From NCBI GenBank assembly GCA_049889355.1, contig JBMHDN010000025.1, forward strand, positions 1 through 63,077: a stretch of DNA of 63,077 nt, written 5' to 3'. The stretch's first letter is position 1. The number at the start of each line of letters is the position of its first letter. This DNA is from JBMHDN01 sp049889355. GTDB taxonomy: Bacteria > Pseudomonadota > Alphaproteobacteria > Puniceispirillales > Puniceispirillaceae. The position numbers and the translations under genes are program-made. Positions 53,508-62,699 of this stretch are shown piece after piece. The notes under the pieces are model-generated. The model was not told the origin of the DNA, searched no databases, and saw only the letters and a list, made by a program, of their open reading frames with translations.

Positions 53508-54242
53508 GTGCAGGAAAACCGGATCATTTTAGCCCTTGAATCAAGTGGTGCCTCGTCTTCTGTTGCGCTTTATCATCGCGGTCAGGTGATCTGTTTTGAG
53601 CGTTTTGATGCCCCGCATGGACATGCAGAAAGGTTGGTTTTGCAGGCCAAGGCTTGTTTGAAACAGGCCAATATCTCGTTTGATCAACTCACCCATATCG
53701 CTGCAGGCCGTGGCCCAGGCTCTTTTACAGGCATGCGCACTTGTCTTGCGACCGCTACTGGATTTGCCCTTGCATATGGCGCACAAGCCGTCGGCGTGCA
53801 TGGGCTTCGCGCATTGGCACGCGATGCGTTCCAACTCTACCCTGGCTATAAAGACGGCGCGATATTGAGCCTTTCAGACAGCCGCCGGCAATCACGCTAT
53901 GCCCAGCTTTTTGTGCAAACTGACCAGCAGGTCAGCCCGCTTGGCGATATTCTTGATATCCCAGATGAGGCGCTGGCCGACCAAGCCCTCAGATTATCAC
54001 AAGAACAGGGTCTGAGAGTGTCTCTGATAGGGGCATTGCCAGAGATATGTGATTGGCCTGAGGAGGCAAAAAAGCAACATGATCTGGATGCGCGGGCGAT
54101 TGCAGGCGAAGCAGATGCGCTGATTGAAGCCCATAACAGTGCCAAGACGCCTTTGCCGGATTTAAAACCGCTTTATCTCGCTGCCCCGAAATTAGGCCGG
54201 CACCCGAAATTAGGCCCGCACCCGAAATTAGGCCCGCAATAG
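53508..54242 (+). CDS. tsaB: tRNA threonylcarbamoyladenosine biosynthesis protein TsaB
   Basis: TsaB scaffolds TsaD and TsaE to make t6A37 in tRNAs. The 244-residue protein uses a GTG start (GAAGGG upstream), with LALESSGASSSVALYHRG at the N-terminus and AAGRGPGSFTGMRTCLATATGFALAY, the family signature. The last 18 residues are three copies of a 6-residue repeat (PKLGPH type) encoded by an 18-bp tandem repeat directly before the stop. Confidence 0.93.
   Translation: MQENRIILALESSGASSSVALYHRGQVICFERFDAPHGHAERLVLQAKACLKQANISFDQLTHIAAGRGPGSFTGMRTCLATATGFALAYGAQAVGVHGLRALARDAFQLYPGYKDGAILSLSDSRRQSRYAQLFVQTDQQVSPLGDILDIPDEALADQALRLSQEQGLRVSLIGALPEICDWPEEAKKQHDLDARAIAGEADALIEAHNSAKTPLPDLKPLYLAAPKLGRHPKLGPHPKLGPQ
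54186..54239. repeat. 18-bp tandem repeat at the tsaB 3-prime end
   Basis: Three tandem 18-bp copies (54186-54203, 54204-54221, 54222-54239) of a CCGAAATTAGGCCCGCAC-type unit end exactly at the TAG stop. Confidence 0.9.
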
Positions 54243-54270
54243 AGCAGCAGCTTGAAAGGGGCGTTTTATC

Positions 54271-54882
54271 TTGGATGATCTGGAGATTTCAGAACTCTCA
54301 TCTGACAGCAACTCAGATAGCCCAGCAGCAGATATGCTGGTTGCGATTTACCGTGAGGCGCATCAGGGGCGTGATGACAGCCAGGCCCTTTTTGGGATGC
54401 TCGCAGATATAAAGCCCTTCTCTGATTTTACATCTGCTGAAGATATAATCTTGTCATCACCTGGCCTACCATCATCTGGCCTACCATCATCTGGTTTTTC
54501 AGGCTATTTTGGCTGGGTTGGCATCACAGAACAGCAACCTGCCGGCTTTATGCTTTGTCGTGTCTTATGGGCACAACAGCCGGTTTTTGAAACAGAATTG
54601 GTGGATATCGCCGTGCATCCTGATTATCAGGGTCACTCTATCGGCTTTCACCTTCTCTCACACGCACTTACACAGATAAACAAGCTGGGCGCGTCTGGAT
54701 ATGAGCGTCAAAAGATGTTTTTAGAGGTTGCTGAAACCAATTTCAAAGCCAGAAAGCTCTATGAAAAAACAGGCTTTATTGAAGTAGGTCGACGCAAAAA
54801 TTACAGCCAGAGCGCAGCAGGCGGCCGGGTAGATGGGTTGACTTATAGCTGGTGTGGGTCGCTGGTCTCCTCGGCGGATTAA
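54271..54882 (+). CDS. rimI: Ribosomal-protein-alanine N-acetyltransferase-like protein (RimI family)
   Basis: RimI acetylates the N-terminal alanine of ribosomal protein S18. The 203-residue protein uses a TTG start behind AAAGGGG. The GNAT motif A is VDIAVHPDYQGHSIGFHLLSHAL, with LEVAETNFKARKLYEKTGFIEVGRRKNYS. It is longer than E. coli RimI (148 residues) because of an N-terminal extension that includes a GLPSS tandem repeat. tsaB-rimI adjacency supports the call. Confidence 0.87.
   Translation: MDDLEISELSSDSNSDSPAADMLVAIYREAHQGRDDSQALFGMLADIKPFSDFTSAEDIILSSPGLPSSGLPSSGFSGYFGWVGITEQQPAGFMLCRVLWAQQPVFETELVDIAVHPDYQGHSIGFHLLSHALTQINKLGASGYERQKMFLEVAETNFKARKLYEKTGFIEVGRRKNYSQSAAGGRVDGLTYSWCGSLVSSAD
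54455..54495. repeat. 15-bp tandem repeat in rimI
   Basis: CTGGCCTACCATCAT occurs twice in tandem (54461-54475, 54476-54490) with partial copies on both sides, encoding SSPGLPSSGLPSSG. Confidence 0.85.
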
Positions 54883-54935
54883 ACCAGACTGACTGGACAA
54901 GTGATGCTGGCTATGTCATCACACCGCCATCTTTT

Positions 54936-54965
54936 CTTGAAATGAAAAAGATAGGCTTATATGTA
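54936..54965 (+). promoter_or_regulatory. Candidate RpoH promoter of the miaB-phoH-ybeY operon
   Basis: CTTGAAA at 54936-54942 and CTTATATGTA at 54956-54965 (16 nt between CTTG and the -10) resemble the candidate dnaK promoter 32815-32845. It lies about 75 nt before the miaB ATG. A weaker sigma-70-like pair (TTGACC 54983-54988, TGTAGT 55006-55011) follows. In E. coli the ybeZ-ybeY (phoH-ybeY) genes belong to the sigma-32 regulon, which fits. Confidence 0.55.
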
Positions 54966-55038
54966 AGCTGGTCTATTCCTGCTTGACCACATTGGTGAAT
55001 GCAGGTGTAGTGAAGGCAAGGCGCAAGGTTATGTTGAT

Positions 55039-56388
55039 ATGAAAAAGCTGTTTATCAAAACCTATGGCTGTCAGATGAATGTGTATGATTCTGACAGAAT
55101 GGCAGATTTATTGGCCCCGCTCGGTTATATGCCAGGCAGTGAGGCTGAAGATGCTGATATGGTGATCTTAAACACCTGTCATATCCGTGAAAAAGCGGCT
55201 GAAAAAGTGTTTTCTGAACTTGGCCGCTTGCGCAAACAAAAGCAGCAACAGGCCGATCAAAAAGGCAAGCAAATGCTGATCGCTGTGGCAGGCTGTGTCG
55301 CACAAGCTGAAGGCGAAGAAATCACCCGACGCGCACCTTGGGTAGATATGGTGGTGGGGCCTCAGACCTATCACCGTCTGCCAGAGCTGATCAGCCAGAT
55401 TGATCCGGCGGCCCGCAAGCGCGCGGTGGATACAGAATTTCCAGAAGAAGTGAAATTTGATTTCCTGCCGGGCGAGCATGCACCGCGTGGCCCAGCTGCC
55501 TTTTTATCTGTTCAAGAAGGCTGTGATAAATTTTGTAGCTTTTGTGTGGTGCCCTATACCAGAGGCGCGGAATTCTCGCGCCCTGTTGAACAGGTATTAA
55601 CCGAGGCCAAACGCCTGATTGCATCTGGGACAAGAGAGCTGACTTTGCTGGGCCAGAATGTGAATGCCTATCACGGGACAGGCCAGGATGGCAAAAGCTG
55701 GGGTCTGGGCCGGCTTATCCGTGAATTAGCCGAATTAGACGGGCTGGCACGTTTGCGCTATACCACCTCGCATCCGCTAGATATGGATGATGATTTGATG
55801 CGTGCGCATCGTGATGTCCCGCAATTAATGCCTTATCTGCATCTGCCTGTTCAGGCGGGGTCTGATAAAATTCTCAAAGCGATGAACAGACGCCATACAG
55901 CCAAGGAATATCTGGCTATCATTGACCGCTTGCGCCAATTCCAGCCTGACCTTGCTTTATCAGGCGATTTTATTGTGGGCTTCCCAGGTGAAACCAAGGC
56001 TGATTTTGCCGATACACTCAAACTGGTGGATGCGGTGGGATATGCCTCTGCCTATAGCTTTAAATATTCACAGCGCCCTGGCACACCAGCTGCAGGTGAT
56101 GCGGTGCAGGTAGAAGAGGCTGAAAAATCAGACCGCCTCGCCGCCTTACAACAGCTACTTGATGCCCAGCAGCTGGCCTTTAATAAAAGATGTGAGGGGC
56201 GCAGCATGGATTTGCTGATTGAGCGCAGCGGTGCACGCCCGGGCCAATTGGCTGCCAGAAGCCCTTATATGCAATCTGTTTACCTTGATGGGGATGACAG
56301 TTTGATCGGCCAGATTATATCAGTAGAAATCACCCAAGCCGGCCAAAACAGCCTGCAAGCCACAACCTTGTCACAAAAGGCAGGGTAA
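55039..56388 (+). CDS. miaB: tRNA-2-methylthio-N6-dimethylallyladenosine synthase MiaB
   Basis: MiaB is a radical-SAM methylthiotransferase modifying adenosine 37 of tRNAs. The 449-residue protein has the N-terminal auxiliary cluster cysteines 11, 47 and 86 (KTYGCQMN, NTCHIREKA, VAGCVAQ), the radical-SAM motif Cys162-x3-Cys166-x2-Cys169 (CDKFCSFC), and a C-terminal TRAM domain. The gene order rimI-miaB lacks the fur gene often found between them in alphaproteobacteria. Confidence 0.97.
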   Translation: MKKLFIKTYGCQMNVYDSDRMADLLAPLGYMPGSEAEDADMVILNTCHIREKAAEKVFSELGRLRKQKQQQADQKGKQMLIAVAGCVAQAEGEEITRRAPWVDMVVGPQTYHRLPELISQIDPAARKRAVDTEFPEEVKFDFLPGEHAPRGPAAFLSVQEGCDKFCSFCVVPYTRGAEFSRPVEQVLTEAKRLIASGTRELTLLGQNVNAYHGTGQDGKSWGLGRLIRELAELDGLARLRYTTSHPLDMDDDLMRAHRDVPQLMPYLHLPVQAGSDKILKAMNRRHTAKEYLAIIDRLRQFQPDLALSGDFIVGFPGETKADFADTLKLVDAVGYASAYSFKYSQRPGTPAAGDAVQVEEAEKSDRLAALQQLLDAQQLAFNKRCEGRSMDLLIERSGARPGQLAARSPYMQSVYLDGDDSLIGQIISVEITQAGQNSLQATTLSQKAG

Positions 56389-56435
56389 AGAATGAAAAGC
56401 CCGCAAAAACCTTTTGATTAGGAGCCGATAATCTC

Positions 56436-57428
56436 ATGAATGCGCACACTCAGACTCTGCAACTGGAATTTGAAGATAATGAGAAATTTCTGCTGGTCTG
56501 TGGTGAACATCATGTGAATATGGCGCGTATCGAACAGGCACTCAATGTCTCGCTGGATAGTTTTGGCAATCAGCTGCGGATTTCAGGTGATGAAACCCAG
56601 ATTAAACTAGCGGCTGATTTGCTTCAGCGTCTTTATGCGCAAATCGCTGAGGGTACCGGCCCAGCAAAAGAGCTGGATGAGCAGATGTTAAGCGATATGT
56701 TGCGGATGGCAGAACAAGGCCATGATCCGCGCAAAACCCTGCCAGCCAATGATGATAAATCAGCGATCTTTGCGACCACCTGGCGCAAGAAGATCAAAGC
56801 CAGAACCGCTGGTCAGGCACATTATTTTAAATTGATGAAAGATAATGAGGTGGTGTTTGGCCTTGGCCCGGCGGGTACAGGCAAAACCTATATGGCGGTG
56901 GCCATGGCGGTAGATACACTCAAACGAAAAGAGGTTGAACGCCTCGTGCTGTCCCGGCCAGCGGTGGAAGCAGGCGAACGTCTGGGCTTTCTGCCAGGCG
57001 ATATGAAAGAGAAGGTCGATCCCTATCTGCGCCCGCTCTATGATGCGCTCTATGATATGATGCCAGCTGATAAGGTGGATCGCATGCTGGTTTCTGGCGA
57101 AATTGAAATTGCCCCGCTCGCCTTTATGCGGGGCCGTACCCTCAGCAATGCTTTTGTGATCATTGATGAGGCGCAAAACACCACCCCGGTTCAGATGAAA
57201 ATGGTCCTGACCCGCCTTGGTGAAGGCTCGCGCATGGTGATCACTGGCGATTTAAGCCAGGTGGATTTACCCTCAGGTCAGGCCTCCGGACTGGCAGATG
57301 CCACCGCCCGCCTGCGCGATGTAAAAGGTATTGGTATCCAGCGTTTGTCAGGTGAAGATGTCGTCCGGCATCCTGTTGTTGCGCGTATTCTGAAAGCCTA
57401 TGAAAAAGATCAGCAGCTGGGTCAATAA
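56436..57428 (+). CDS. phoH: PhoH-family ATPase (YbeZ)
   Basis: This 330-residue PhoH-like protein has the Walker A GPAGTGKT at 144-151, SRPAVEAGERLGFLPGDMKEKVDPYLRPLYDAL and the Walker B FVIIDEAQNTTPVQMKM. An N-terminal KH-like part (residues ~17-72) precedes the ATPase domain. In E. coli YbeZ acts with the endonuclease YbeY, whose gene follows here after 74-110 nt. GATTAGGAGCC precedes the ATG. Confidence 0.95.
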   Translation: MNAHTQTLQLEFEDNEKFLLVCGEHHVNMARIEQALNVSLDSFGNQLRISGDETQIKLAADLLQRLYAQIAEGTGPAKELDEQMLSDMLRMAEQGHDPRKTLPANDDKSAIFATTWRKKIKARTAGQAHYFKLMKDNEVVFGLGPAGTGKTYMAVAMAVDTLKRKEVERLVLSRPAVEAGERLGFLPGDMKEKVDPYLRPLYDALYDMMPADKVDRMLVSGEIEIAPLAFMRGRTLSNAFVIIDEAQNTTPVQMKMVLTRLGEGSRMVITGDLSQVDLPSGQASGLADATARLRDVKGIGIQRLSGEDVVRHPVVARILKAYEKDQQLGQ

Positions 57429-57464
57429 TCACCTCTCTGGATTTGATGCCAAAAGAAGCTCGAA

Positions 57465-57487
57465 AAGCTGGACAGTAGAGCCAGCTT
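57465..57487. repeat. 7-bp hairpin in the phoH/ybeY gap
   Basis: AAGCTGG (57465-57471) and CCAGCTT (57481-57487) pair perfectly around a 9-nt loop. There is no following T run, so this is a possible RNA processing or stability element rather than a terminator. Confidence 0.45.
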
Positions 57488-57538
57488 ACGGCAAAGTACA
57501 AGATGTACCTATGCGATAATGGTGAAACAAACATAAAG

Positions 57539-58240
57539 ATGCCTGCATTTTCACAATCTCAGTCTGGCTCAGACAAAGCGGCGTCGGCATTGGCTGATGA
57601 ACCCCCAAGTCCGACTCACACCGATCCTTCTCAATTCGATATCTCAGATAAGCAGCTAGCTGATCAGCCATGGCAGAGCGATCAAGCTGAAATGGCGGAT
57701 TGGATTTGCGGTTCGCTCTGTTTCATGCATGAGATAAAATCAGCTTCATGGCACAACGTGCTGGATGACAGGCTGGCCCAGCGCATGGCGCATATATTGG
57801 CAACGCATACTCATGATATATGGGCCTATAGTTCCTTTAATGGACAGGCAGATATGAGATTTCAGGTGAGCATTGCCTGGTCAGATGATGCAGATATTCA
57901 GGCCTTAAATAGCCAGTTCCGTTCCAAAGATAAGCCAACCAATGTGTTGTCTTTCCCAGATGACAGCTTTGATCCCGAAACAGGGGCTGTCCATTTAGGC
58001 GATATAATCCTCAGCTTTGAGACTATGAAAAAAGAAGCGGATATATCAGCTATATCGCTCGGCGATCATACAACCCATCTTTTATTGCACGGGCTTTTAC
58101 ATCTGCTCGGTTATGATCATATCGCGGCTGATGAGGCGCTGGAAATGGAATCACTGGAGACAAAAATACTCACCGATCTTGGTCTAGCAGACCCCTATGA
58201 ACAACCGCTTTTAGCGGCGGCATTGAAGGAGATATCCTGA
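57539..58240 (+). CDS. ybeY: Endoribonuclease YbeY (16S rRNA maturation)
   Basis: YbeY is a zinc-dependent ribonuclease in rRNA maturation and ribosome quality control. The metal motif H-x3-H-x5-H (HGLLHLLGYDH; His184, His188, His194 from this start) and NVLSFPDD are clear. The start is uncertain: ATGs at 57503, 57539 and 57692 are all in frame, none with a strong ribosome site. With 57539 there is a hydrophilic extension of about 50 residues before the conserved domain. The stop overlaps the corC start (TGATG). Confidence 0.92.
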   Translation: MPAFSQSQSGSDKAASALADEPPSPTHTDPSQFDISDKQLADQPWQSDQAEMADWICGSLCFMHEIKSASWHNVLDDRLAQRMAHILATHTHDIWAYSSFNGQADMRFQVSIAWSDDADIQALNSQFRSKDKPTNVLSFPDDSFDPETGAVHLGDIILSFETMKKEADISAISLGDHTTHLLLHGLLHLLGYDHIAADEALEMESLETKILTDLGLADPYEQPLLAAALKEIS

Positions 58241-59097
58241 TGATTGGCAAAGCCTTTCAAAAGGGGCTGATCAGTAAATGGCCTTTTAATGGCAAGCCAG
58301 CCTCTGTACGTCAGGAAATCAGCGATCTGATTGAGACCAGTTCAGATGGCAAAGCCAGTTTTGATACCCATGAGCGCACTCTTTTGCGCAATATTCTGGG
58401 GCTGCGCGATATCACTGCAGAAGATGTGATGGTCCCGCGTGCAGATATTGTGGCGGTGGATATTGCCGAAGGGTTTGAATCGCTGACCCGCCAATTTACC
58501 TCAGCCAATCACAGCCGGATGCCAGCTTATGAAGGGCGGATGGATGATATTAAGGGGATGGTGCATATCAAAGATGTGTTGCCACATCTGGTCAATGGGA
58601 CAGCGGTTGAGATGGATTCGATATTGCGGCCTGTTTTATTTGTCTCGCCAGCGATACGCGCGATTGATCTGTTGCATGAAATGCGGCTGCGCCGTCAGCA
58701 TCTGGCTTTGGTTGTGGATGAATTTGGTGGTGTCGACGGGCTGATCACCATCGAAGACCTTGTCGAGGAAATCGTTGGCGAGATCGAGGATGAGCACGAC
58801 GAGACGATACAGCCGCAGATCACCGTCAATGACGACGGCACCATTCTTGCCGAAGCACGTCTCGAGGTTGAGGCTCTCGAAATCCTGACAGGCCAGCTTC
58901 TTGAAGAGGACGACCGTGACGAAATCGACACGGTCGGCGGGCTTGTCTGCGCTGTCGCCGGCCGTGTGCCGGGCCGCGGCGAGGTGGTGCGCCACCCGAC
59001 GGGCCTTCAGTTCGAAGTGATCGAGGGCGACCCCAGACGGTTGTCCCTGCTCAAGGTGCGGGGTCTTCCGCGCCCGGCACAGCCTGCCGGTGAATAG
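58240..59097 (+). CDS. corC: CorC/HlyC-family CBS-domain protein, chimeric in composition
   Basis: The 285-residue protein has two CBS domains (ITAEDVMVPRADIVAVDIAEG and ILRPVLFVSPAIRAIDLLHEMR) and the CorC/HlyC transporter-associated domain at the C-terminus; members act in cobalt/magnesium efflux or as regulators near the membrane. The frame is intact. Base composition changes abruptly near codon 164 (DEFGGVDGLITIED): Asp codons before are 13 GAT and 0 GAC, after are 1 GAT and 10 GAC. The two halves are thus probably from different genomes. The 3-prime end overlaps the lnt GTG start. Confidence 0.9.
   Translation: MIGKAFQKGLISKWPFNGKPASVRQEISDLIETSSDGKASFDTHERTLLRNILGLRDITAEDVMVPRADIVAVDIAEGFESLTRQFTSANHSRMPAYEGRMDDIKGMVHIKDVLPHLVNGTAVEMDSILRPVLFVSPAIRAIDLLHEMRLRRQHLALVVDEFGGVDGLITIEDLVEEIVGEIEDEHDETIQPQITVNDDGTILAEARLEVEALEILTGQLLEEDDRDEIDTVGGLVCAVAGRVPGRGEVVRHPTGLQFEVIEGDPRRLSLLKVRGLPRPAQPAGE
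58721..58740. other. Composition breakpoint inside corC
   Basis: Around this position GAT-rich, lower-GC sequence gives way to GAC-rich, GC-rich sequence that continues to the window end. It falls in codons for the conserved EFGGVDGLITIED motif of the CorC family. No repeat, integrase or attachment site is seen. Confidence 0.85.
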
Positions 59098-60607
59098 CGA
59101 CACGCGCCGCCGCTGGCCGGCTCTCCTGGCCTGCATGGTTGCCGGCATGGGCGCGTCCCTCGCGCTTCCACCATCCGGTATTGTCCCGATGATCGCGCTG
59201 CTGTCCTGGCCGGCACTTGTCATCGCCAGAACGCACGACATGCGGCTTGCCGGACTTGTGGGCGGTGTGACGGGCTTTGGCTGGTTCCTCGCCTCGCTCT
59301 GGTGGATTTCGCTGTCGCTTGTGACCGGCGATACCAATTACTGGCCGCTCCTGCCGGTGCCTCTCATCGGCATCCCCCTCCTGCTGGCGCTGTTTTGGGT
59401 GCCTGCAGCGATGATCGCCCATCGCATCGGGCGCACCATGGCGGGCAGGCTGGGCTGGCTTCTTCTGTTTCTTGCACTCGCTGAATGGGCCCGAGGCCAT
59501 GTTGCCACCGGCTTTCCCTGGAATGCGCCCGGATATCTGTTCTCGGCGCATCTGACCTTGCTTCAGTCGGCCTCGGTTTTCGGGCTCTACGGGCTGACGC
59601 TTGTGGGGCTGGCGGCGGGCTTCGCCCCGGCTTTCTGGATGCTGGGACATCGACGCATCGCAATCAGTCTTGTGGCGGTTATTCCGCTGCTGGCACTGGC
59701 TGGTGGCCTGCGTCTTGCGACGCTGTCGCCCGTGTCCCCGGAGGTGCAGAAACTGGTGCGGCTGGTCCAACCCGCTGTGCCACAGCGTGAAAAATGGGAT
59801 CGTGGACTTCGTCCCGGCCATCTGCAGCGTTTACAGCAGCTGTCGCGGGGACAGGTGCCGGTGCCGCAGCTTGTGATCTGGCCGGAAACCGCCTTTGCAG
59901 GCCTTCTTGATCGCGAACCGGGGCTGCTCGAAGCGGCGGCATGGGAATCACTGCCGTTCGACGGGTGGCTGATCACAGGTGTGCCGCGGTTTGACAGGCA
60001 GCGTCGACTTTTCAATTCAGCTGCGCTGATGCGGGCAGACGGGCGTGTCGAGGCGCTCTATGACAAGCGGCGGCTTGTTCCCTTTGGAGAATTCGTGCCG
60101 CTTCGCAGCTTTGTGCCTTTTGCCGATGCCATCGCCGGACCAGTTGATTTTTCGGCCGGCGGCGGCAACCGGCTCTTCACCCTGCCGGTCTATGGACATG
60201 TGCAACTGCTGATCTGTTATGAGACACTGTTTCCCGGGGTGGTGACAGGGTCTGGGCCGCGTCCGGACATTCTGGTGAATTTGACAAATGATGCCTGGTT
60301 TGGCGATACGCCCGGACCTTGGCAGCATCTGGCCCAGGCGCGGATGCGGGCTGTCGAGGAAGGCCTGCCGATGCTGCGGGTTGCCAACACCGGGATCAGC
60401 GCTGCCTTTGGCCCGGCGGGCCGTGAACTGGCCAGCATCGGTCTTGGTCAAACAGGCTTTGCCGATATAGATGTTCCGGCGCCACTGCCGCCGACAATCT
60501 ATGCCAGATGGCATGAAGGGCTGTTTCTCGGCCTTCTTCTTGTGCTCATGCTTGTGAATATCCGGCTTGACCGTTCCCGACCGATGGGGCATCAGGGTGA
60601 GCTTTAG
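59090..60607 (+). CDS. lnt: Apolipoprotein N-acyltransferase Lnt
   Basis: Lnt adds the third acyl chain to lipoproteins in the inner membrane. The 505-residue protein has an N-terminal multi-helix membrane part (to about residue 210), then a nitrilase-like domain with catalytic Glu266 (WPETAFAG), Lys326 (YDKRRLVPFGEF) and Cys376 (LLICYETLFPG), and a C-terminal membrane helix. The GTG start overlaps the corC stop. It is fully in the GC-rich part of the window. Confidence 0.96.
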   Translation: MNSDTRRRWPALLACMVAGMGASLALPPSGIVPMIALLSWPALVIARTHDMRLAGLVGGVTGFGWFLASLWWISLSLVTGDTNYWPLLPVPLIGIPLLLALFWVPAAMIAHRIGRTMAGRLGWLLLFLALAEWARGHVATGFPWNAPGYLFSAHLTLLQSASVFGLYGLTLVGLAAGFAPAFWMLGHRRIAISLVAVIPLLALAGGLRLATLSPVSPEVQKLVRLVQPAVPQREKWDRGLRPGHLQRLQQLSRGQVPVPQLVIWPETAFAGLLDREPGLLEAAAWESLPFDGWLITGVPRFDRQRRLFNSAALMRADGRVEALYDKRRLVPFGEFVPLRSFVPFADAIAGPVDFSAGGGNRLFTLPVYGHVQLLICYETLFPGVVTGSGPRPDILVNLTNDAWFGDTPGPWQHLAQARMRAVEEGLPMLRVANTGISAAFGPAGRELASIGLGQTGFADIDVPAPLPPTIYARWHEGLFLGLLLVLMLVNIRLDRSRPMGHQGEL

Positions 60608-60633
60608 CTGATTGACCCAAACCGGAGATATTC

Positions 60634-61809
<1,176 letters not shown>

Positions 61810-61855
61810 GCCGAGTGCCGGCACCCTCCGGCGTTCATTAGGGATCAGGTTGAAG

Positions 61856-62533
61856 ATGACAGGTGAGACGCCGCATTTCTACGGGCGCCGCCGTGGGCGG
61901 AAGCTGCGAAGCACGATGCAGCAGCTCATGGACACGCGGCTTCCCGAATTGCGTTTCGATCCTGCCTCGCCTCCCGTGTCGCAGTTCGAAGGCACGCCGT
62001 CCGATCTGTTTCTCGAAATCGGGTTCGGTGGCGGCGAGAACCTCGCCGCCGTCGCGGCGGCCCGCCCGGAAGCGGGATTCATCGGGGCCGAACCGTTCAT
62101 CAACGGGGTGGCCAGCCTTCTGCGCCATATAGAAGATGACGGGTTATCCAACATCCGTGTCTGGGATGATGATGTGCGGCTCATTTTCGACGGCATGGGT
62201 GACGCTACGCTTGCCGGCGCCTATGTGCTGTTTCCTGATCCCTGGCCGAAACGCCGTCATGCCGCGCGGCGAATCCTTCAGCCCGCCGTTCTCGACGCGC
62301 TGGCGAGGCTGATCCGGCCAGGTGGCACGCTGGTGCTGGCAAGCGATCACCCTGTTGCCAAAAGCTGGCTTCTTCAGGCGGCAGTGGCGCATCCCGCCTT
62401 TGCCTGGACGGCACGTCGTCCCGCCGACTGGCGCACAAGGCCCGAGGGGCTTGTCCCCACGCGCTACATGAAAAAGGCGGAGCGCGAAGAGCGGATCCCG
62501 AACTGGTTTCTGTTCGAACGCCTTGCGATGTGA
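61856..62533 (+). CDS. trmB: tRNA (guanine46-N7)-methyltransferase TrmB
   Basis: TrmB methylates G46 of tRNAs. The start at 61856 (MTGETPHFYGRRRGRKLRSTMQQ) gives 225 residues; the frame is open through the metK end but is not family-like there. The SAM motif LEIGFGGGENLAAVAAARPEAGFIGAEPF and the signature VLFPDPWPKRRHAARRILQP are present. Confidence 0.96.
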   Translation: MTGETPHFYGRRRGRKLRSTMQQLMDTRLPELRFDPASPPVSQFEGTPSDLFLEIGFGGGENLAAVAAARPEAGFIGAEPFINGVASLLRHIEDDGLSNIRVWDDDVRLIFDGMGDATLAGAYVLFPDPWPKRRHAARRILQPAVLDALARLIRPGGTLVLASDHPVAKSWLLQAAVAHPAFAWTARRPADWRTRPEGLVPTRYMKKAEREERIPNWFLFERLAM

Positions 62534-62607
62534 CCGTCCCTTCATGCTTGCCTTTGCCGGGCTGGCGGACTATATATTCGTCAACAAACATGCTGTCGAT
62601 CACGATG

Positions 62608-62630
62608 GCGGGCCGCTGGCCCGCTTTTTT
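62608..62630 (+). terminator. Intrinsic terminator after trmB
   Basis: A perfect 7-bp stem GCGGGCC/GGCCCGC (62608-62614 with 62618-62624), 3-nt loop, followed by T6, terminates the lnt-metK-trmB transcript and precedes the rimP transcription unit. Confidence 0.92.
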
Positions 62631-62699
62631 GTTGCTCGATTTCGGGCATCTGCTGACCAGATGCCAGGCAAAGCCACAAGCAGAGGCAAAGGACATAAG

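Noticed and set aside
56393..56422. Nine-codon open frame (MKSPQKPFD) between miaB and phoH
   Set aside because: Too short, no ribosome site, and ends at the phoH ribosome-binding sequence; treated as leader sequence.
58636..59821. Long leftward open frames antisense to corC and lnt
   Set aside because: Same reason: they appear only where GC rises, are Arg/Pro/Ser-rich, and oppose well-supported genes.
60608..60633. SAM riboswitch before metK
   Set aside because: The gap to lnt is only 26 nt and contains no stem structure.
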